Below are positions 28,401-33,467 of a stretch of 64,000 nucleotides of DNA, piece after piece. The notes under the pieces were generated by a model. The model did not search any database. It was not told the DNA's origin and saw only the letters and a list, made by a program, of their open reading frames with translations. The stretch's first letter is position 1. Each line of letters opens with the position of its first letter. Location of the stretch: contig JAXGYZ010000010.1 of the NCBI GenBank assembly GCA_040772005.1, positions 1 through 64,000 on the forward strand, given 5' to 3'. Origin of the DNA: MWBF01 sp040772005. GTDB lineage: Bacteria > Chloroflexota > Anaerolineae > CG2-30-64-16. The translations under genes and the position numbers were made by a program.

Positions 28401-29559
28401 ATTCGCCGGTGTTCAACGTGGGAACCCGCACCGTCTGATAGTCTACAGCCATATAGTCCAGGCCACTGCGCGTGAATCCATAGAGAAACGAGTTAACCCC
28501 GGTGCAGGCGCCGGAGATACGCACCGTGCCGCCGTTCGCGCCCAGGGTGTCGATGGCAGCCTGGACGGCCGTCCAATCCGTTGAGGCGTAGATCGTGCCG
28601 TCGGTAGCCCCAGATGAGTTGACCGGTTGGGCGAAGCAGGTGTTTCCCGCGTCCGACCGCGCGGCCAACGCCTTAATCTCAGTCGCGGTCAGCGCTCGCG
28701 TGTACATCCGCGCCTCGTCGATGTACCCCCCGAAATCCCATGAGGCAGTATCCGGGCGCTTCCGTCCCATCCACAGGTCGCCGCCCCCAACATACCAGTT
28801 GGATGGCGCATCCGACGCGACCAGGACGCCGTCGACATACAGCTTCCGTGCGTGGCCGTTGTCGTGATCGCATACGCAGGCCACGTGATGCCATGCACCG
28901 TCCAGACTCGTATCGCCCGGATCATACCTCAGGTCGTTGTCCCAGAATCCACAGTGGAGGGTGCCCCTGTCCGGATATATCACGGGGTTATCCAGGTCGA
29001 TGCCGAAGACCAGCCCTTGGTTGTCTTCGGGCTGCCCCTGGAAGAAGATGGCCGACTTGCCATTGGTCCATTTGATCCATGCCACCAGCGTGAAATTGTC
29101 ATCGCTCCCGATGCTCGGGCCCGTGTGCATGCTGAACCAATCGTTGCTGCCATCGAATCCAGCGCTGCCCGCGTTGGCCATATAGCTTGGCGCATACTCA
29201 GTGGTGCTCATAGATGGGCAGTCAGTGCCCCCATCATCGCCGAAATAGGCCGTGTGACCATATGTGGATTCATCGGGGGTTGTGGGTGTGCCGTCGCCGG
29301 CGGTGCCTTGTTCTTCGAATTTCCACCAGCCCCACAGCCCCGGCTCGACCGCGTCATCGGGCGCCGCAGGCGCGTCCGGCGCAGCCGGAGGCGTGGGATC
29401 AACCGCCCGCTGATCTGTTACGGGCAGCGCGGGTGCTGGCAGCGGGGCTGCCGCTGCCGGCTCGAACGTGCCGGCGCCGCTCAGCAGGAGACAGACAGTC
29501 AACATGGCGACCCAAAACATGGGATTGCGTCGCCGGCTCATGACTGAAATGCGTTTCAT
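13420..29559 (-). CDS. Giant secreted multidomain protein with LamG, beta-helix, PKD, dockerin and cohesin modules
   Basis: About 5,379 aa. The ATG at 29559 (MKRISVMSRRRN) has aaggagagg 5 nt upstream, and a signal peptide ends near PAAAAP. Modules in order: LamG/concanavalin-like (about 74-300); a first beta-helix of GGGIYVAGG-type rungs (about 307-1225); three more parallel beta-helix segments to about 2460, the last interrupted by two beta-sandwich-like inserts; and a cohesin-like domain split by a PKD domain (YRWNFGDGT, between Cys2956 and Cys3079). A mostly helical region of unknown type (about 3700-4750) holds a calcium-loop motif, DINQDGFVNEADAA, near 3934. Near the C-terminus are a dockerin pair (GDVNVSGRRDSADALLVLKY and CDVTQDGRCNSTDALRILMC, about 5075-5145), a cohesin-like domain (about 5165-5290), IYLPLI and an acidic tail. 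It is probably surface-exposed. The helical region is unrecognised, and the ligand is unknown. Confidence 0.85.
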   Translation of the reverse strand: MKRISVMSRRRNPMFWVAMLTVCLLLSGAGTFEPAAAAPLPAPALPVTDQRAVDPTPPAAPDAPAAPDDAVEPGLWGWWKFEEQGTAGDGTPTTPDESTYGHTAYFGDDGGTDCPSMSTTEYAPSYMANAGSAGFDGSNDWFSMHTGPSIGSDDNFTLVAWIKWTNGKSAIFFQGQPEDNQGLVFGIDLDNPVIYPDRGTLHCGFWDNDLRYDPGDTSLDGAWHHVACVCDHDNGHARKLYVDGVLVASDAPSNWYVGGGDLWMGRKRPDTASWDFGGYIDEARMYTRALTATEIKALAARSDAGNTCFAQPVNSSGATDGTIYASTDWTAVQAAIDTLGANGGTVRISGACTGVNSFLYGFTRSGLDYMAVDYQTVRVPTLNTGESLTLEGGWDNTFTTHDAATHPTTLDAGDAGRVVYAPGTTGSLTLQDLTITDGNSDTSLEKLLSAPTWTPVIGNGGALNTNMPTTLTNVSVTNSRGGDSGGGIIANASLTMTGCTVSGNETGHTDPSTGYWNARGGGIAVWGALNMTDCIVTNNTATIADMAQRLNSTGGGIFAAGPYTLTDCEVTNNTAYQGGGLRHAATNGTISGSTFSGNSATDGAYTGTYDDGGAIYLANGTLSLTDDTNITGNSADGNGGGIFVSTGGLTITGGKIGWHDTGQGNTATGDGGGIYVAEGTVALNSTVLVYGNTAVNGAGVFVAGGSLTVTAANIGSTASGEGNIASGNGGGIYLDAWGTLQMSTAGASVGGNRAAQGAGVYVNGGQMTTTAGNITSNTATTAGGGVYVAAGSVTLGATSTSSNTAPNGAGLYVALGTVTVNGGTTGYNTAASGSGGGLYVAGGTVAVNGGNLIGNTTTSGGGVHVAGGTVTLDAATVVRHNSATTGGGLSVAGGTLTATGTTIGGEAGVDYDFNSASTLGGGAYVSGTGTLNLTSVTMSDNTASVNGGGLHVAGGTATVNDSTISNSTAPYGGGVCTTGGTATVTGSTIENNTASITGGGVYAYGGTLTVTSSTIHTNNATTSGGGAGTGGTGTLNLTATAIRNNTAPSGAGMYSGAGTLKVRNSTISTNTATTTGGGVRVDGGTVTLGLTTVAENQAPEGAGLYANAGTTTPTSSVIARNRTATDVYGSDVKAVAGLTSGGGNVIGVGDLTAFTAQLDLKGITDPGLSALQSDGTHHLQSNSVAVDNGLCAVGGVTYITDQLGQPRPGGGGTFCDAGAYELQVLPVNCAARSGDTTLSGPNARVVQQMVDTVTAGATIKVAGHCKGVAGTDPWTLVINKSLTLEGGYSTEEDETWDDPDPVEHPTILDAQSLGGVVHISTSNTDVTLRYLTMTGGQRAYNAGVLVNQGVRATVEYCTIKDNHANGWGGGLINYSGTLTATGNLIMNNIASRAPGVHNNKGGTAVPVLIMRNNTVTGNVATTTENLAGGAGLYNINGEATLQFNTLINNSANWKAENIRLDGGKVTLSANIVIDAPNSISSCSNNGGTLASGGFNQISSTTCLGEAPVGRPDLYSAVIELGELDYNGGPTQNFLPAATVTNPVLDVIPVNACEELLGTTPLDQRGRLRPSLGWETHENWCDPGSVERGKEILAVCGLPLDKVAEGGPRGRCRYWSVEQAMKTAADGDIIVVSGVITENVTLDKDVTLRGPLPDWNTPGTHMGFIQASATPPTSGCTGGTVVSVTAGSIVTIEDLHVRHGCATDGGGINNAGTLTLIRSTVYDNRASARGGGIYNTGTLAMADSTLAGNVGTDGGGIFNAAGATLTVQRSTFNGNTASTSGQSIANSGTATVGGSILVTSGTVAQCTAGITADATNLESGPTCGMSGSIGGDPQLEGLRDNGGATLSYAIESTSPAINMGYSGPNCTGQVDQRGRTRPAGSACDLGAYEYGPRTLTVDAAALEDPAALLFSDLQSALDAAMTGDIIEVRAGVYTGSFTAYRDVSIRHAGVQVSKLSPELGYDLRAILQASSRTPQQQKALGAADLFAGTTLTVQGYAPTGDTVLPTGDVTVQLQGLTIRHGTGELGGGVHNLGRLAIDGSTIESNAATGETGAGGRGGGIYNAGDLTLTRTTISGNRAEQYGGALYNAGPPAGTPVTATVIASTIAYNQALRLPIQHVVSVRSNGLTPGTLPVISGDEIRFETQDSQAHTMEVQAEPAGISCKPSTIEVPRSGLGLSVPLVCTTSAAAPFSGDVIIQDAEFQQTLTLTVSASSATPDGASLFQTGKSSTWVDRSIIYSSGTARPCGRFTDDSQATVLPQGTNLFGNEDAYSDAGTDYGLCALLTGDAIREPLLGPLQDNNAIDFAAGTVSGYTHSHALLPESPAIDALDVTACGAVTAGINLDTITAGSPGTLSVRAGDVVRLSSTEARTVMFADGQYSERLVKVPAGQTAVAMQVNQPGTLRYRVYNAASAEVGYGSITVAARSDRLADQRGVPLPQRGTNQTYRCDIGAYEFAAWVVGQPLPRPPSVSGSNLPQWTINEEDASGYHAWSLAPMLDYAIRPTRPAAGGSPMEIAKVTWSLGGLVQSGIVVWPDQPQLHVGSAKVNLSHSEVTDGFNVAPGTARAYEGYEPVEELAGAIIDGTVFNRTELHAADGDPEEGDSYSVVQLSKGTQSSGSLKVLVIKTLDWNTSGILDLRDRVTADGYSQTDCVIGRELSYPAFNDKADEAFTLPGHADPEKRSGWILYGVAYDGVGTSAELTTAQNTVDNLIPPAHVQEIRNGPIIPVLERAPAEGETDTRTEDDLRVAWYQTDSRNVAWPTKAVAYHCRWPVDAQTPKIVVASELGSEIANQAVLNTRQFVAPTVYHQVDPELPGYSPNHEHALLASSNLGNPQPAFYALRTDLLNRNTNTAHWRSYALLKYRDARQENRTQIAVYRVLLTENAADLDYARVPGAIGLTSVDPPGGPTAGMLTLRVGTALFGGNTTATVPVEALNGAGLHAAYVEIDYDEVNLEPMKCAPNLNRFVERPYRPQVVADDNILVGHVVHLRVTTDAGSDLRYRWNFGDGTVQYDDRVVSHVYGVADSNPVTADFIDPYHVTVEVSSGLLDNIVSAAIDVHILPTQTEPPILLPPEDLTAQTGCRITAGGNILLDLVTRSKHGLTADARLADLTFKKKDAFTSGTASVAVTTASAPKGPDYSELTYGLGAGLPIYAPTPLRGLLDIQPCAETQANTEDTPFWKDWKGMLWARAAGDMTVKYFYPLQRGFYLSDAYAEELGLVDGETAEVLTEEERIGKCVPWLDNLSSYPPESEVTYEDYSGEEQTRNVYPVSYHVRWPELPALLNVGETVFQRAKGGVSAVGSQVAVTRIYDDLAESTWDNAAEAIAMDPAGVTHSVAQLIDPMAEVQVELPVWIEGQPGLPTDITTQRLLMGGGMALTGNADDPNLALPFALRSRIIYRDTAVDIDGDDAANGTLVFKGYYDGTSAEYIKGDPLLLLNVMSDSDKQRLLDLCPSETDECTAYQETIENLYWKTQNPRGLDLCRDTAGYLPGSTAVPAVDIGAPVAALSVNCPDYPTYFRDGEPDHALLIAVQDTPSLDLLNEIGEAYAEGEQVDGVTDTPDGIPEPFEGLGKGKALTAGNAAGTGYITLAYNNDSSLGGLPVSLQVIKVECARNTAGEESPYRGNLLVIKSDNLFDEKLTIRHTGDFGGRPDNFEFEWWIAAVDDTAVSPGLAPPSYPWQSWTTPEKGSTALGPQITIEGANPTTLRDNWVIVRYKNKTCPVCGNQYTYSAFAGDPSAKPSELRAQLAEGWIKRVTNALNPFDTRVDDFVSAPTNTTVDMIRQAGPRYEGPVAMTNDPETLNNMGLIEAYQTVLDRGRDLSIDAGVNDQGANAALLNVTSRIASLYMLLANDAYMDALDPTVGLGTNSSLGVRAPAVFAFANQFRADQFGLIDEELALLRGRDETLGGVAAAPTYNRLTWNFTNGDGEVAYVMNYNIKDINQDGFVNEADAAIMYPQGHGDAWGQFLTALTKYYELLRHQNYTWVPRAEPISVAGAPVVVDYYDERRFATAAAEKARMGAEIVDLTYRKYYADPSSQEYVDTQIDPSDNTARAWGVADWAERAGQGAYFDWVVANAIIPPVDDRYTDLRKIDRTTVMDISEIANQYAAIEAKLDNADNLANPLGLTGDAVLFDLDPALTKTTPTTEGLTHFEQVYQRSLSSLSNALKLYDYANEVKLQQRQAQDQLRDFSLSIMDEDRARVNELIEIFGYPYDADIGVNGTYPTGYDGPDIYNYDLIDRTEITDSEMRCSEQELAAGECPTETASYVLEFAPMECLGNYVTTLTGYVYGQPFKVEDVCQSVMPTENLVLDYTVGIGLDAGFGRYKPLSWPDDSARKAWGEIQRKMWGVYDAKTEYETAAVAYNNHVEALEQHYEAMKDKAEYLRTKNSLDAATKATLLALDETVHGIEIGKDIYDIIKTSIYDKSWATAMGQPFVVGIDNDMGFMARLTAMMAGFAFKDAMDTLESQLSLTKSIIEGSKQAIETAAAIGMFDEDADMELKQMGYEMNGLLREERTLRLSLYLAVDNYYGAFDDYKAEVQLGFRKLQDLIRLRKRWAGQIAEQRYGDMAYRMYQNDALLKYRQQFDLAQTYVYLTAAAYDYETNLQGEDPAAGGKFLRDIVATRSLGELRWTTGPWDVEPIVGSGGLAEPLGKMRDNFVVLKGQMGFNNPQAEANRFSLRQELFRLRDESDAAWRQTLARYYTPNIYGEPVVAELAKRPYGSVGPEPGLVIPFGSTITRRLNYFGNPLGPGDSAYSATQFATKIANVGIWFEGYDTSRLSQTPRVYLLPGGQDVIRPRNTEGVLRYWNVTEQLLPVPYPITRADMQNPKWIPSIDGLQGQFLKVKPYADMRAYPYTADFEPTELNTDTRLIGRSVWNSKWVLVIPGATLLSDPDKGIDRFLQDVDDIYIYFQTYAYAGTAAAADAEVAEQGLGQMQDLSPEETASVATLAATPATADPAAMPQPDALFYGVALRDGAAMENGTLTAILPRGGVVTTEIAPITGTGYNYALAVPLSYYDPGVTPTAIDTARLAETISFTVNGVPAVLRDANGVSYQAYRIDDTGSRYVVTVDVSGPGSYPLGDVNVSGRRDSADALLVLKYDVGLTLGVTTWPPGPGTVYLPLCDVTQDGRCNSTDALRILMCDVALASCPAAGPAAAVADPALDAAQPAFFRLEQQPDGNEWLVRVVAESPYAPLGAMVLNLAYDPTRVAVVSCSDNPAGRLDLAACNPDYAENTVRYTGITTGGIVEAAPLAEVRFQVLDAAFAEQLSQGVPLAELAVEAAFDVDLNALRPELTVPGDDEPATPKPIYLPLIVTGSLASPEPTSVPEFIPENMLPPLAPEPIVEPAPAAPVDESMTEPETLPTTETPASEPEPTEPPAVESE

Positions 29560-29576
29560 GGGTTCCTCTCCTTCAG

Positions 29577-29607
29577 GCATCAGTTGATGCACGGCATCAG
29601 TTGATGC
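29577..29607. repeat. Tandem palindromes upstream of the giant gene
   Basis: The 14-bp perfect palindrome-like sequence gcatcagttgatgc occurs at 29577-29590 and again at 29594-29607, 17 bp apart, with a degenerate third copy (ccgctgatgcgg, 29612-29623). They lie between the stop of the upstream gene and the ribosome binding site of the giant gene. Candidate operator, or RNA hairpins setting relative expression. Confidence 0.7.
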
Positions 29608-29626
29608 ACATCCGCTGATGCGGCGC

Positions 29627-32242
29627 TCACTTGTCGTAATCCTGCGCGGTCAGCGCGTCACCCGCCAGCGCGTGGTGGATGACGAAATACCCCTTGACCG
29701 TGATATCGTTCTGGTGCAGCCCCTCGATGACCTCGGCATAGTCGCCGCCCCAGTTCTCCCCGCCCCAATCCAACTCGCCGCTCAGCCGCTCGATTTCCTC
29801 TGTCGTCATGCCTTCGAAGGCAGGATCGTTCTTGAGCGTCAGCGAGATGGTTCGCCTGACGCCGAAGGACTCCCAGTAGTAAGGGCTGAGCTGGGTCGAG
29901 TCGAACGGCTCGAACTTGGCGTCGAGATTGTCGTGGTCAGGATGATACTTGTGCTTGAACGGGTTGAGCGGGTCCTGGCTCGCGATATCGACCAGGAATC
30001 TGATCTCGTTCCCTGCGATGAAGTTGCCCGAGCCCGCAATGGCGTCGCCGATGGACAGCGCCGGGCTGCTCAGCCGCGGGAACGCAGCCTCATTGTCCGC
30101 GTCCGCAAAGATGTAGTGAGGCAGCAGCTCGACAACCCCGCTCGCATCGACGCGCAGCAGCAGGCGGAAGCGGAACTCGCTGCCGCCGCCGTCCGCGAAT
30201 TTCGTCGGCGCGCCCACGAGGAGATCGCCACACGCCACCATCTGGTCGAGCCGCTCGACCCTGATATGCGCGTGGCCGGTCAGCGCCGCGAGCGTTTGCG
30301 GCGAGAGGGTCATCGCCAGCCGGCCGTTGATGGCCGTGCCGGTGGCGATTTCGCTGCCGGGCGACGCGCAGGTCCCCGCGTTGAGCCTGACTGTGTGGGC
30401 GATTGCATACCCGAAGTTGATGTCCGGCTGAACGGGTGCGCCGGTTGCATCCGTGTAGGGCAGGGTGGTGTAGGGCTCCGGCAGCACCTGGGCCAGGTAT
30501 CCAGCAGGCGCCACGTCGCTGATGCCGGCCGCGGCCACCGTCACGCTGGCCGGCAGCACATTCGCCACCGGCGTCACGGGCTCCACGTCGTCCGGGAGGG
30601 TCACGTCGAACACCGAAGTGTAGCCGGTCCCCAGGTTGGTGGAGATGGCATGGGTGCCCGCGCTCACGCTTTGGAAAACGTAGGAGCCGTCGTCTGCCGT
30701 GGTCTGCGTCTGACCGCCCAGCGTGACTGTCACCCCGCTGAGGCCTCGCTCCGTGGCGTCGCGCTGGCCATTGAGGTTCTCGTCCAGGAACACATAGCCG
30801 CCCACGTAGGGCGTGGTGCCGTGGATGGTCTGCATAGGCGCCGGATCCGGCAAGGGCAGCGCGAGCGTGACGGTGATGTCGACGCTCGTGGTCGGCCCTA
30901 TGGTCTTTTCGTGTAGCTCAGCAGCCCCACGCACATTGGATGCGTTCTGCTGGCTAAGGCTGACGGCCAGGTCGGACACCCCGGTCGCGCCCAGCCGTGC
31001 CTCGCTGACGTTGTTGACCACCACCTCACCGACCCACAGCCCGTCGAACGAGCCCGGCTTCGCTGCAATCGGGACGAGCCAGCGCACGCCCGGCGTCGTC
31101 GAACTGATTTCCAGCAGGTCTTCGACCGGCCCGCTGAGGTCGCCCGAACTGACTTGCAGCACAATGGGTTCGGCCCAGTGTGCAGCTATGTCTACGGTGA
31201 CGGGCAGTGGCGTCAGCACTTCGCTCCCGGGCATGCCTGTCACCTGTTCGACGACCAGGGAGCCGGTTTGCAGCGCCAGGTTCACCGTCATTGCGGCGCC
31301 GGTCAGGTTCTCGAGCTCGAATGTCTGGCGGCTGCCCTGGTAGCCCGCCTGGAAGGTCAGGCCGCGGCCCGCGACCTCCTGCACCTCCAGCGGCGCGGTG
31401 AAGTTGGTCCGCCCCTCGCCCGGGTCCTCGTAGAAGATCAGGTAGCTTTGGCCGTACTGCAGGGCCGTATCGTCGGTGAGTTTCGTCCAGGCGCCGGTGA
31501 TGGTCAGCCCGCGAATGTCGGTGATGGGCGAAGCCGCTTTCATCGTCCCAACCGTGGCTCCGCCGGTGAGCGGCAGGGGGAAGCCGGTCAGGTTCCAGGC
31601 GTCCAGCTCCCAGCGGTGATGGCTGACGACCGGTCTGCCGGTTATCGAGAGTGTGACGGGTGCGCCCAGATCATCTCGCAGCTTCACGAGGTAGCCGGTG
31701 TCGGCATGCAGGGTGTAGAGGTTGCTGAGAAATCCCTGCGACTTGCCGTCCGCGCCCATCATCTGCGCCGGCACGTAGCGCTCCCAGCCGGGCTCGTCCC
31801 ACAGCCCCTCATTGGGATCGATGATGAAATCCTTCGATGATACCGGCTGAGTATAGGTCCATACGCTTTCGAGCGCGCCGCTCTCGGCCAGACCCTGGAA
31901 GACCCACTCCATGACCGACAGCGTGGGTGTGCCGTCAGTTCCCAGGGGCGCCCCGTTCAGCGGTTCGACGCCCAGGTAGATGGCGTTCCAGCCGGGTTGC
32001 AGGGTGAAGTCCTGCTGCACGACCGCACCGGATACCGTCTCACCTACTGCCGCCCGTGCGATGGCGGCGTCCATGCGTGCGGCTTGGGCCTGTGTGTTGG
32101 CTGCCGGCGGCACAGCGCGGGGCGCCTCGGCCAGAGCCGTGTCCGCCGCCCCTGGCTGCGGCAGGGCCGCGCGCACTGTCAGTGCCAGCAGAACCAGCAC
32201 GCTCAGGCCCAGGAACATGCCGAGGACTCGTTTGGTATACAT
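29627..32242 (-). CDS. Secreted surface protein with SdrD-B-like domain
   Basis: 871-aa exported protein. The ATG at 32242 (MYTKRVLGMFLG) is preceded by gggaggt, and a clear signal helix (FLGLSVLVLLALTV) follows. The longer frame from 32344 adds no recognisable sequence. An N-terminal region opens with FTLQPGWNAIYLGVEPL and resembles a beta-rich carbohydrate or surface domain that I cannot name. Around residues 478-600 is an SdrD-B/Cna-B-like domain (GGYVFLDENLNGQRDATERG, then DGSYVFQSV), which is structural and often calcium-binding in other surface proteins. The C-terminal 270 residues are acidic and beta-rich without an obvious anchor. It lies 67 nt upstream of the giant gene and 123 nt downstream of the small cohesin gene, so probably the same operon. 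Confidence 0.8.
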   Translation of the reverse strand: MYTKRVLGMFLGLSVLVLLALTVRAALPQPGAADTALAEAPRAVPPAANTQAQAARMDAAIARAAVGETVSGAVVQQDFTLQPGWNAIYLGVEPLNGAPLGTDGTPTLSVMEWVFQGLAESGALESVWTYTQPVSSKDFIIDPNEGLWDEPGWERYVPAQMMGADGKSQGFLSNLYTLHADTGYLVKLRDDLGAPVTLSITGRPVVSHHRWELDAWNLTGFPLPLTGGATVGTMKAASPITDIRGLTITGAWTKLTDDTALQYGQSYLIFYEDPGEGRTNFTAPLEVQEVAGRGLTFQAGYQGSRQTFELENLTGAAMTVNLALQTGSLVVEQVTGMPGSEVLTPLPVTVDIAAHWAEPIVLQVSSGDLSGPVEDLLEISSTTPGVRWLVPIAAKPGSFDGLWVGEVVVNNVSEARLGATGVSDLAVSLSQQNASNVRGAAELHEKTIGPTTSVDITVTLALPLPDPAPMQTIHGTTPYVGGYVFLDENLNGQRDATERGLSGVTVTLGGQTQTTADDGSYVFQSVSAGTHAISTNLGTGYTSVFDVTLPDDVEPVTPVANVLPASVTVAAAGISDVAPAGYLAQVLPEPYTTLPYTDATGAPVQPDINFGYAIAHTVRLNAGTCASPGSEIATGTAINGRLAMTLSPQTLAALTGHAHIRVERLDQMVACGDLLVGAPTKFADGGGSEFRFRLLLRVDASGVVELLPHYIFADADNEAAFPRLSSPALSIGDAIAGSGNFIAGNEIRFLVDIASQDPLNPFKHKYHPDHDNLDAKFEPFDSTQLSPYYWESFGVRRTISLTLKNDPAFEGMTTEEIERLSGELDWGGENWGGDYAEVIEGLHQNDITVKGYFVIHHALAGDALTAQDYDK

Positions 32243-32365
32243 CGGAAGTACCTCCCGTTTTGAAAGGCAAACGCCCTGCTGGGTTTGGCGCCGGACTGGA
32301 AGACCACAGATCGGCGCCGGCCGGCCAGGATTGACAAGGCCCACGGTGCTCTAGCCGCCGCGCGC

Positions 32366-32974
32366 CTAACGCAGCACCAGCGGCAAGTAGACGTGGCGTC
32401 GCGGCTCAGGGGTCGGGCCGGCCTTGATGGTGATTTGCCCATCCTGTGCTGTGACAGCCATCGGACTGCCATTCGTGTCGGTAAAAGTCTGCACCTGTAT
32501 GCCGAGGTCAGCCAACGCGGGCGGCAGCACGCCGGCAGCCGCCTCCCAGGCAATGTTCACGAGCATGACAGGCGTTTCACCTGCACTTACGCCCTGGAGC
32601 GACACGACATTGAAGAGCACCGAGTCCGCGTTCCCGTCACCGTCGCGATCGTGTGCGGTGTTGCACAGGCCGACGTCAAAGGTTGTGTTGCGCTGGCAGG
32701 CGGCCGGCTTCAGGATGGTGGGATCGTAGGTGACGAGAACCGTGGCCGCGCCGAGTTTGGATACAGTCCGTGCCTGGACGGGCAGGGAAACAGGCGGTCC
32801 AGGCACCAGCACGACGCCGTTGGCGGCTTCCACTTGGGCAGTGAGGAGCGGGGCTGCATCCGGCGGCGGCGGAACGGCAGCCCCGCTCGCCGGTCGCCCT
32901 GCATGCAGCGCCATTGCGAAGACCAGGACTATCGAAAATATGCCAGGAGATATCAGGGCGCGGGGAGAGGTCAT
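32366..32974 (-). CDS. Small secreted cohesin-like protein
   Basis: 202 aa: a signal peptide (LISPGIFSIVLVFAMALHAG), one cohesin-like domain (about residues 45-185) and the C-terminal tail RRHVYLPLVLR. The domain follows the same plan as those in the five-domain protein. VTYDPTILKPAAC is followed 11 residues later by CNTAHDRDGDGNAD, then VLFNVVSLQGVSAGETPVM and a closing hydrophobic strand. The DRDGDGNAD stretch is an EF-hand-like calcium loop. Its ATG overlaps the stop of the receiver-like gene (ATGA), indicating translational coupling between a cytoplasmic regulator-like protein and a secreted adhesion module, which is an odd pairing. Likely a monovalent partner of the dockerin-bearing giant protein, by inference. 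Confidence 0.8.
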   Translation of the reverse strand: MTSPRALISPGIFSIVLVFAMALHAGRPASGAAVPPPPDAAPLLTAQVEAANGVVLVPGPPVSLPVQARTVSKLGAATVLVTYDPTILKPAACQRNTTFDVGLCNTAHDRDGDGNADSVLFNVVSLQGVSAGETPVMLVNIAWEAAAGVLPPALADLGIQVQTFTDTNGSPMAVTAQDGQITIKAGPTPEPRRHVYLPLVLR

Positions 32975-33321
32975 AGCTGTTGCTCCGTGGGTGTGGCCAG
33001 CGCGCGTACCAAATCATCCCGCGTCATCAGCCGGATGTGTTCTCCGGATAGCGCCAGCATCTGGTGTCTCTCCAGGTCGAAACCGAGCAGCGGGATATGG
33101 AGTCGCATCAGGTGCTGCAGGAGGGCACTACCTGGGAGTCCTGCGGTCAGGTCAAAGATGACCGCCGTGGGTGCGCACGCGATAATGTCCGATGCGACCT
33201 CGCTTGTGGAGCCGGAGGCATCGGGTGCATAGAACACCTCTAGCTCCGGCAGGGCACCGATTGCCGCGGCAATGCTATCAATCGCCAGAGAGTGGCCAAG
33301 CAAGACGATTCGGCGGACCAT
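32971..33321 (-). CDS. Degenerate receiver-like protein
   Basis: A 116-aa stand-alone receiver-like protein (ATG at 33321, agagga upstream). The alternating hydrophobic pattern and AVIFDLTAG place Asp57 where a response-regulator phospho-acceptor sits. However, the N-terminal acidic pair is missing (IVLLGHSLAID instead of LLVDDHP), and I see no conserved Thr/Ser or Lys at the end of the domain. Phosphorylation of the usual type is therefore doubtful. It follows a NarL-type regulator by about 146 nt and overlaps the next gene by 4 nt. It could be a phosphorylation-independent partner of that regulator or an adaptor. An unrelated Rossmann-like fold cannot be excluded. Confidence 0.6.
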   Translation of the reverse strand: MVRRIVLLGHSLAIDSIAAAIGALPELEVFYAPDASGSTSEVASDIIACAPTAVIFDLTAGLPGSALLQHLMRLHIPLLGFDLERHQMLALSGEHIRLMTRDDLVRALATPTEQQL

Positions 33322-33467
33322 GTACGGAGTCCTCTGGGTCAGGAGGGCGGATTGCCTCTGCGTATAGGATAGCGCGTTACGCGAAGTTGTCACTGTACCG
33401 GTGGGTGGTGCAAGTACAGTTGCGAGTACAAAAAAAGTTCAGTGGTCGATATGAGGAATCCAGGAGA

